NCBI GenBank assembly: GCA_016179105.1
Contig: JACOSB010000096.1
Span: 1-45,133 of the forward strand
Reading direction: 5' to 3'
From: Candidatus Acetothermia bacterium
GTDB taxonomy: Bacteria > Bipolaricaulota > Bipolaricaulia > RBG-16-55-9 > DRXL01
Length of the DNA stretch: 45,133 nucleotides
The position numbers and the translations under genes are program-made. Position 1 is the first letter of the stretch. Each line of letters opens with the position of its first letter. This document shows, piece after piece, positions 41,101-45,133 of this stretch. The notes beneath the pieces are model-generated. The model had not been told where the DNA came from, did not search any database, and worked only from the letters and a program-made list of their open reading frames with translations.

Positions 41101-41439
41101 CACGGCTTTAAGTTGTTAAAACTAGGGCCGCTCATCGGCAAGCGAACATGGGGTGGCGTGATTGGTATTTGGCCGAGAAATTCTCTAACTGACGGGAGCA
41201 TCACCAGCCAGCCGGAGTTTTCGTTCTGGTTTAAAGACGTGGGCTGGAAGGTCGAGAATTATGGGACTGACCCGGACATCGAAGTCGAGTTTCGTCCACA
41301 AGATTATGTAGCTGGCAAAGACCCGCAACTCGAGCGAACGCTGCAAGAAATGGTGAAGCTCTTGGAGGAGAACCCGCCGAAGATGCCGGATTTGAGCAAG
41401 GTGTCGAATCTCGCCTTGCCCCGACTGCCGAAGAGATAA
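38185..41439 (+). CDS. Tricorn protease homologue
   Basis: This 1084-residue protein matches Thermoplasma tricorn in length and order: N-terminal six- and seven-bladed propellers (1-680, with SPDGKWLAFSGRDEG and SPDGRWVAYSC), a helical C1 segment, a PDZ domain (about 755-850), and the C2 serine-protease core. The catalytic residues line up: His743 in LGTSHAYEMGG, Ser966 in EYAGSDGD and Glu1024 in WKVENYGTDPD. Tricorn cuts proteasome-size peptides into short pieces in a large cytosolic capsid. There is no signal peptide. AAGGAG precedes the ATG. It fits the peptide-degrading theme of the region. Confidence 0.93.
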   Translation: MNAAGYYRFPTIHNDTVIFVSEDDLWTVSAKGGVARRLTSGLGEANRPAFSPDGKWLAFSGRDEGPLEVFLMPSSGGQPKRLTFIGSVALVCGWTPDEKIIFASDLGQPFLRVTRLYAISPEGGTPELLPTGVGLHASYSPKGGCVIGRYGMVSREPAYWKRYRGGTAGDLWVDPDGSGNFKRLIQLKGNLYRPLWVGHRIFFTSDHEGISNLYSVTPSGQDLKRHTDHDEFYVRHPSSDGKRIVYHAGADLYLYDPANGKSAKIEVEHHSPRTQRYRKFVDSAKYMEAYQPHPQGHLIALTTRGKTFTMGNWEGPVVQRGEPDGVRYRLARWLHDGKRFVLVSDAGSEESLEIHPAEGLIPPERLEHLEIDHPVEMKASPKADQVVLSNHRNELIFVDLSSKKSRVLDRSPYGMIAGFDWSPDGRWVAYSCTQSLHTAAIKLCDTQNGKVYAATKPVLQDVSPTFDPDGKYLYFLSYREFDPVYDNLHFDLGFPRGVRPYLVTLQKDLPSPFVPVPKPMEEVWKAEAEKKLGNETKNNKKNSEPMQTQIDLDGIENRVLAFPVAEARYMQIAAIKGKVLFSWWPIEGSLSNNWYPMQEPPAKATLEAYDLETKKSEVLVSGITNFRVSGDRKTLVYRAGNRLRVLKAGEKSDETVAKEPPGKKSGWMDLSRVKVSVEPPAEWRQMYREAWRLQRDYFWDEKMTQVDWGKIYERYLPLLDRVTTRSEFSDLMWEMQGELGTSHAYEMGGDYRPAPDYSMGFLGADVVYDDKVKAWKVSHIVHGDVWDEMKSSPLAKPGLNVREGDTLLAIGSQRLTRELPPQKLLVNHANQEVALTVGDSKGKSPRTISVKTLVNETLARYREWVEQNRKYVHEQTDGRVGYVHIPDMGPRGYAEFHRSFIAEVDREGLIVDVRFNGGGHVSELLLEKLARRRVAYTKTRWFGTQPYPVESVAGPMVALTNEYAGSDGDIFSHGFKLLKLGPLIGKRTWGGVIGIWPRNSLTDGSITSQPEFSFWFKDVGWKVENYGTDPDIEVEFRPQDYVAGKDPQLERTLQEMVKLLEENPPKMPDLSKVSNLALPRLPKR

Positions 41440-41640
41440 AAAACAGCAGCATACTGGCACGAAGAAGCCGGACTAGCCACATGGATGGCGCTCAAATGGT
41501 TCCGCCAGCAGAACAATATGACCGGCAAACCTCTGTGGGGCGATGATACAGCCAAGGCATTCATTAACACGTGGGCCGAACTGGATAAGTCGATTGAGCG
41601 CCGCGAGTTTGCTGTAAGGCTGTATGAGACATTGAAATAA
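41440..41640 (+). pseudogene. In-frame coding remnant after the tricorn stop
   Basis: Directly after the tricorn TAA the same frame stays open for 66 codons, reading KTAAYWHEEAGLATWMALKW to WAELDKSIERREFAVRLYET and ending at 41640. The composition is that of real protein, with an internal ATG at 41485 but no SD. It is not part of the known tricorn C-terminus. It is most likely the 3' end of another gene left after deletion or insertion. Confidence 0.4.
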
Positions 41641-41685
41641 CTGAGAGTACCCAGCCAAGTGAGTTGATTCAGCGTAATCTGTCCC

Positions 41686-42144
41686 CTAGGACAATGGCGG
41701 TATGTCGAATGCTGAAAGTGACTGCACGCGATAGGGCTTACCCGACAAAGCCCGCACCAACTTCTCATCCGCTGTGACGAAAGGTGCATTCACGCGATGC
41801 GATAAAGCAACATAAAAAGCATCATAGCCGCTGATCCCACTGGCTAACGCAATGTCCAGTGCTTCCGCTGCTAAATCTGCGGTTGACCTAACGTGCAGTG
41901 CGAGTGCCAGCAGCTCTGCCATATCTTGACGTGCTTGCTTGGGAGTGTAATCGGTCAGTCGGGCGTAGTTCGCTAGAGCACTCGCGCACTCGGCATAGAA
42001 GAAATCGGGCACATAGAAGCGTGACCGAGTGTTAGCCTCCAGGTGTGCAAAGAGGGCGTCAGTCTGGTCAGACCCTGACTGCTCAAAAAACAGCTTGAGG
42101 GCAACGTTGGCATCGACGACGCAGGCGAGGGGTGGGTCGTTCAT
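41686..42144 (-). CDS. vapC: PIN-domain toxin VapC
   Basis: This is a 152-residue PIN ribonuclease, the toxin of a type II toxin-antitoxin pair. The acidic residues are in place: Asp in CVVDANVALK, Glu in YAECASAL, Asp in SGYDAFYVAL and Asp in FVTADEKLV. They bind Mg/Mn for cutting RNA, usually tRNA or rRNA. Its ATG overlaps the antitoxin stop by four bases (ATGA type), giving coupled translation. Confidence 0.9.
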   Translation of the reverse strand: MNDPPLACVVDANVALKLFFEQSGSDQTDALFAHLEANTRSRFYVPDFFYAECASALANYARLTDYTPKQARQDMAELLALALHVRSTADLAAEALDIALASGISGYDAFYVALSHRVNAPFVTADEKLVRALSGKPYRVQSLSAFDIPPLS

Positions 42145-42389
42145 TCATGATCGCCGCGGACCTGCCTGACTATGGTTACGCTGTCAGGAGCGTTGGCAGG
42201 CAGCGGACGACGACGGCGGCGTATGTTGGAGAGCGCCTTGGATCGGGTGCGGCGCAACTTCTCGTCCTCGATGGCTTGTTCGAGAACGGTAACGATGTAG
42301 GCGCTCAGCGACCGGCCCTGAGCCATAGCGATCTTGCGGGCCTGCTGGTAGAGGCGATCAGGGATTTGGCGGACGTAAAGCGTCGGCAT
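42141..42389 (-). CDS. vapB: Ribbon-helix-helix antitoxin (VapB/FitA-like)
   Basis: The 82-residue protein starts TLYVRQIPDRLYQQARKIA, a ribbon-helix-helix DNA-binding N-terminus, with LSAYIVTVLEQAI as the second helix. A basic tail (IRRRRRPL) would wrap into the toxin. It neutralises VapC and represses the operon, probably at the palindrome overlapping the promoter. No SD is present; the -10 box ends 6 bases before the ATG, so the mRNA is probably leaderless. Confidence 0.85.
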   Translation of the reverse strand: MPTLYVRQIPDRLYQQARKIAMAQGRSLSAYIVTVLEQAIEDEKLRRTRSKALSNIRRRRRPLPANAPDSVTIVRQVRGDHE

Positions 42390-42395
42390 ACGGCT

Positions 42396-42426
42396 AGTCT
42401 AGCATGTTAGCTTGCATTGTGCAAGC
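42396..42426 (-). promoter_or_regulatory. vapBC promoter with overlapping operator
   Basis: On the minus strand, TTGCAC (42424-42419), 17 bases, then TAGACT (42401-42396). A perfect inverted repeat, GCTTGC (42410-42415) and GCAAGC (42421-42426), around ATTGT overlaps the -35 box and spacer, as expected for autorepression. Confidence 0.6.
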
Positions 42427-42446
42427 ATAGAGTCGCGGTTTGTTGA

Positions 42447-42584
42447 GTGACTTCTGGCGCCCTCTATTATCCCTGGAACGCGTTGAGTCATTTTACCCAG
42501 CTCAGACTTTTCAATGAGCTGAATGCACAACGCGAACTTGCACTCACGCTGATGCTGAGACAAGCACCTAACGTCGGCGCATGA
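42447..42584 (+). pseudogene. Possible C-terminal gene remnant
   Basis: A 45-codon open stretch reads TSGALYYPWNALSHFTQL and RLFNELNAQRELALTLMLRQ and ends at TGA 42584. It looks like natural protein but has no start signal. It overlaps the weaker, C-terminal part of the opposite-strand frame below, suggesting two gene fragments joined here. Confidence 0.25.
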
Positions 42585-42817
42585 GCCGCAATATTACAAC
42601 ATGCAAGGAGAGGCTTAAGTATAATTGGTCGAGCCAATATGGCTCTTGCAAGGTCAAGGGCACTCATCTTAGAAAATACTACCACTTCAGCTTCGCGTCT
42701 ATCGATAAAGTGTGACAGTGCTTCTCGTAATGCAGTCTCTACAGACTTTTGGCGTTTGTCCGCATCTGCTTTTACCCAATCTATGTAATCTCGTTGACTA
42801 CTATAGCCTTGAGGCAT
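42488..42817 (-). CDS. Hypothetical small protein, probably truncated
   Basis: The 109-codon frame starts MPQGYSSQRDYIDWVKADAD and is plausible and helix-rich to about residue 75 (ALREALSHFIDRREAEVVVF). The remaining residues look like out-of-frame translation. GAGGGATCGG precedes the ATG. It may be the intact front of a gene whose end was lost. No family is recognised. Confidence 0.35.
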   Translation of the reverse strand: MPQGYSSQRDYIDWVKADADKRQKSVETALREALSHFIDRREAEVVVFSKMSALDLARAILARPIILKPLLACCNIAAHAPTLGACLSISVSASSRCAFSSLKSLSWVK

Positions 42818-42900
42818 CCCGATCCCTCGTCCATCTGATGTTAGCTTACTTCCTATGATACTATGCGACTTAAAAAACCTGAATACCAGGTTAATTTAGC

Positions 42901-44904
42901 TCAACTCACAATCCCAATCAACTCTTTGCGTAGCTCTTTGATCTCATCGCGAATCTTGGACGCACGCTCGAACTCCAAGTTCTTCGCGGCTTTGTACATC
43001 TCTAGCTCCATCTCTTTAATAAGTTCAGCAATCTGCGGCGGCGTCATTACTTTCAAGCGCTTCTGAGTTTTTCCATCGTTCTGCTTCGTCGTTTCTAGAT
43101 TTAGCGCGGAGACGATATCGCTCACGGCTTTCTTGATCGTTTGCGGCGTGATCCCGTGTTTTTCATTGTACTCAGTCTGAAGATTGCGACGGCGCTCGGT
43201 CTCTTTGAGCGCGCGGTCCATTGAGTCCGTGATTGTATCGGCATAGAGGATGACTCTCCCGCGCACGTTGCGCGCTGCACGACCGATCGTCTGAATCAAT
43301 GAAGTTTCTGAACGCAAGAAGCCCTCTTTGTCGGAGTCGAGAATCGCAACGAAAGAAACTTCAGGCAAGTCCAAACCCTCTCTCAATAAGTTGATACCCA
43401 CGAGCACGTCGAACTCACCCAGACGCAAGTCTCGCAAAATCTCGATGCGATCGAGCGTCTCGATCTCCGAATGCAAGTAGCGCGCTTTGATGCCCAACTC
43501 CGTGAGATAGTCCGTCAAGTCTTCGGCCATCTTCTTTGTGAGCGTCGTGACGAGCACGCGCTCGCCCCGTCTAGTCACATCTTTAGTCTCATCGAGCAAG
43601 TCATCAATCTGACCCTTGACCGGACGCACGACGACCTCGGGATCGACCAAGCCTGTCGGCCTGATAATTTGTTCGACGGTCTTCTGGCTCTTCGATTTTT
43701 CGTATGGACCAGGCGTCGCCGAGACGTAGATGACTTGGCTCATGCGTAGTTCGAATTCTTCGAATTTTAGCGGGCGATTGTCTTTCGCCGACGGTAGTCG
43801 AAAACCGTAGTCCACCAAGACTGCTTTGCGTGATTGATCTCCGTTGTACATGCCGCGAATTTGCGGGACTGTCTGGTGTGCTTCATCAATCACCAACAAA
43901 TAATCTTTGGGGAAGTAATCTAAAAGTGTATGCGGCGGCGTGCCCGGCGCGCGCCCATCCAAGTGTCTCGAATAATTTTCGATGCCCTGGCAGTAGCCCA
44001 ATTCTCGGATCATCTCAAGATCATAACGCGTGCGCTGCGCGATGCGCTGGGCTTCGAGCAGCTTTCCCACTTTCGTAAAATAATGGAGTTGCTCTTCGAG
44101 TTCTTTGGAGATAGTCTGGATCGCGCGCTCTAATTTTTCTGGTCGTGTGACGAAGTGTGTCGCCGGATACACTGTGACTGAGTCGAGCTCGCGAATCAGT
44201 TTTCCCGTGAGTGCATCCAATTCCAAGATGCGATCGACCTCATCTCCGAAAAGCTCGATGCGTACGGCATTCTCGCTGTAGGCCGGGATGATCTCGACTG
44301 TGTCACCCTTGGCACGAAAAGTGCCACGCCCGAAGCCGATCTCGTTTCGCTCGTACTGAAGCTCGACCAATCTTTTCAGAATCTGTTCGCGCTCTTTGGT
44401 AGAACCTTTGTTGAGCGTGAGCGTCATCGCCGCGTATTCTTCGGGCGTGCCCAGGCCATAGATACAAGAGACGCTCGCGACCACGATCACGTCTCTGCGT
44501 TCCAACAGAGAACTTGTTGCCGCGTGTCGCAGCCGGTCGATCTCATCATTGATGGAAGCGTCTTTTTCGATATATGTGTCTGTCTGAGGAATGTACGCTT
44601 CGGGTTGATAGTAATCGTAATAACTCACGAAATAGTGCACAGCGTTATGAGGGAAAAACTCTCTGAACTCGTTGCAAAGTTGCGCCGCCAATGTTTTATT
44701 ATGCGCGATCACGAGCGTGGGCTTTTGAACTTCTTGGATCACGTTCGCAACTGTGTAGGTCTTGCCGGAGCCGGTAACGCCAAGCAATATCTGATGCTGG
44801 AGCCCGGCGTTAATCCCTTGGCTCAACTCATGAATCGCATTCGGTTGGTCGCCGCAGGGCTTGTACGAAGACATAACTCTAAACTCTTGATGCTGGGTTG
44901 CCAT
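42901..44904 (-). CDS. uvrB: Excinuclease ABC subunit B
   Basis: The 667-residue DNA-damage verification helicase of nucleotide excision repair works with UvrA and UvrC. Walker A GVTGSGKT is at about 43-50. The beta-hairpin [20 protein letters not shown] follows, with Walker B VIDEAH in the first half. The C-terminal helicase motifs include [11 protein letters not shown] and QTIGRAARN. The UVR domain ([20 protein letters not shown]) at the end binds UvrC. The ATG at 44904 ([16 protein letters not shown]) gives the usual N-terminus. The -10 box ends 8 bases before it and there is no SD, suggesting a near-leaderless mRNA. Confidence 0.97.
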   Translation of the reverse strand: MATQHQEFRVMSSYKPCGDQPNAIHELSQGINAGLQHQILLGVTGSGKTYTVANVIQEVQKPTLVIAHNKTLAAQLCNEFREFFPHNAVHYFVSYYDYYQPEAYIPQTDTYIEKDASINDEIDRLRHAATSSLLERRDVIVVASVSCIYGLGTPEEYAAMTLTLNKGSTKEREQILKRLVELQYERNEIGFGRGTFRAKGDTVEIIPAYSENAVRIELFGDEVDRILELDALTGKLIRELDSVTVYPATHFVTRPEKLERAIQTISKELEEQLHYFTKVGKLLEAQRIAQRTRYDLEMIRELGYCQGIENYSRHLDGRAPGTPPHTLLDYFPKDYLLVIDEAHQTVPQIRGMYNGDQSRKAVLVDYGFRLPSAKDNRPLKFEEFELRMSQVIYVSATPGPYEKSKSQKTVEQIIRPTGLVDPEVVVRPVKGQIDDLLDETKDVTRRGERVLVTTLTKKMAEDLTDYLTELGIKARYLHSEIETLDRIEILRDLRLGEFDVLVGINLLREGLDLPEVSFVAILDSDKEGFLRSETSLIQTIGRAARNVRGRVILYADTITDSMDRALKETERRRNLQTEYNEKHGITPQTIKKAVSDIVSALNLETTKQNDGKTQKRLKVMTPPQIAELIKEMELEMYKAAKNLEFERASKIRDEIKELRKELIGIVS

Positions 44905-44912
44905 AATACGTC

Positions 44913-44941
44913 ATTATAGCTTCAGGGTGTTCGGGGAACAA
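44913..44941 (-). promoter_or_regulatory. uvrB promoter, near-leaderless
   Basis: On the minus strand, TTGTTC (44941-44936), 17 bases, then a perfect TATAAT (44918-44913). The start codon follows 8 bases after the -10 box. No LexA-type box was recognised. From here to the window end (45133) there is no gene; the last 30 bases resemble the 'gccaagaaggcacagag' intergenic repeat type. Confidence 0.6.
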
Positions 44942-45133
44942 ACGTCTGGTAGTTGATGGGACAATTGGACTTGTAAGTGAGCATAGAATTATAATATCAG
45001 GACTTTCGCGTTTCAGCATAAATAGGCAGTAACCGCCCGCCTAGCAATGGACCATTTGTAGTCATACCAAGAAACGGCGGTCTGGAGGCGTTGCCATTCT
45101 AGCTTAAGAAAAGCCAAGAAGGCACAGAGAATA

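Overview
The window is 45 kb of chromosome from an uncultured, apparently free-living bacterium, close to half G+C by eye. It has bacterial sigma70-type promoters, Shine-Dalgarno (SD) sites and housekeeping genes (hisS, serS, trpS, uvrB). A tricorn-like protease, a Tat-exported sugar-binding protein, an R2lox-type oxidase and many exported beta-rich proteins are also present. Three of those beta-rich proteins end in Phe, which suggests an outer membrane. The mix reminds me of thermophilic candidate phyla such as Bipolaricaulota (OP1), but that is recollection and not proof. I see no tRNA, rRNA or CRISPR array.

Layout. 0-1.3 kb: a CHAT (caspase-like) gene that stops where a STAND ATPase should begin, abutting the start of an IS630-type transposase. 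1.4-6.3 kb: a leucine/short-chain acyl-CoA catabolic operon (enoyl-CoA hydratase, biotin carboxylase, separate biotin carrier, HMG-CoA lyase, MeaB GTPase). 6.3-10.7 kb: three tandem paralogous exported proteins of about 480 residues. 11.2-17.3 kb: a nitrilase-family amidase, then a carbohydrate ABC transporter operon ending in an OsmC-like protein. 17.3-26 kb: hisS, a nucleotidyltransferase, a TPM-domain membrane protein, R2lox, a DUF4097-like exported protein, serS, a CARDB-metzincin peptidase and trpS, interspersed with palindromic repeats. 27-38 kb: an accessory block of exported proteins (VCBS propeller lipoprotein, BNR propeller, a large metzincin-like protein with an IPT domain, two unrecognised exported proteins) plus a YedK/SRAP gene. 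38-41.4 kb: tricorn protease. 41.4-45 kb: gene remnants, a VapBC toxin-antitoxin pair and uvrB.

The strongest unexplained signal is in the 30-38 kb block. A leader of about 275 bp (L) lies upstream of two dissimilar exported-protein genes, and a short piece of it lies upstream of a third. A second repeat (F) lies downstream of two of these genes and again at the tricorn promoter. The arrangement F, gene, L looks like shared regulation or cassette duplication of secreted proteins. Other notable signals are GTAGGGGCGAGGT-type palindromes at gene ends, one of which supplies both stop codons of the convergent osmC-like and hisS genes, and a trpS leader with a consensus promoter, an overlapping palindrome and a 17-codon leader ORF. 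Several promoters have the -10 box only 6-9 bases from the start codon, consistent with leaderless transcripts.

Working together: the ABC operon would import sugars, the acyl-CoA operon would oxidise leucine or related acids (its carboxyltransferase and dehydrogenase partners are not in this window), and the secreted peptidases with tricorn fit a protein- or peptide-scavenging lifestyle. The last point is inference.
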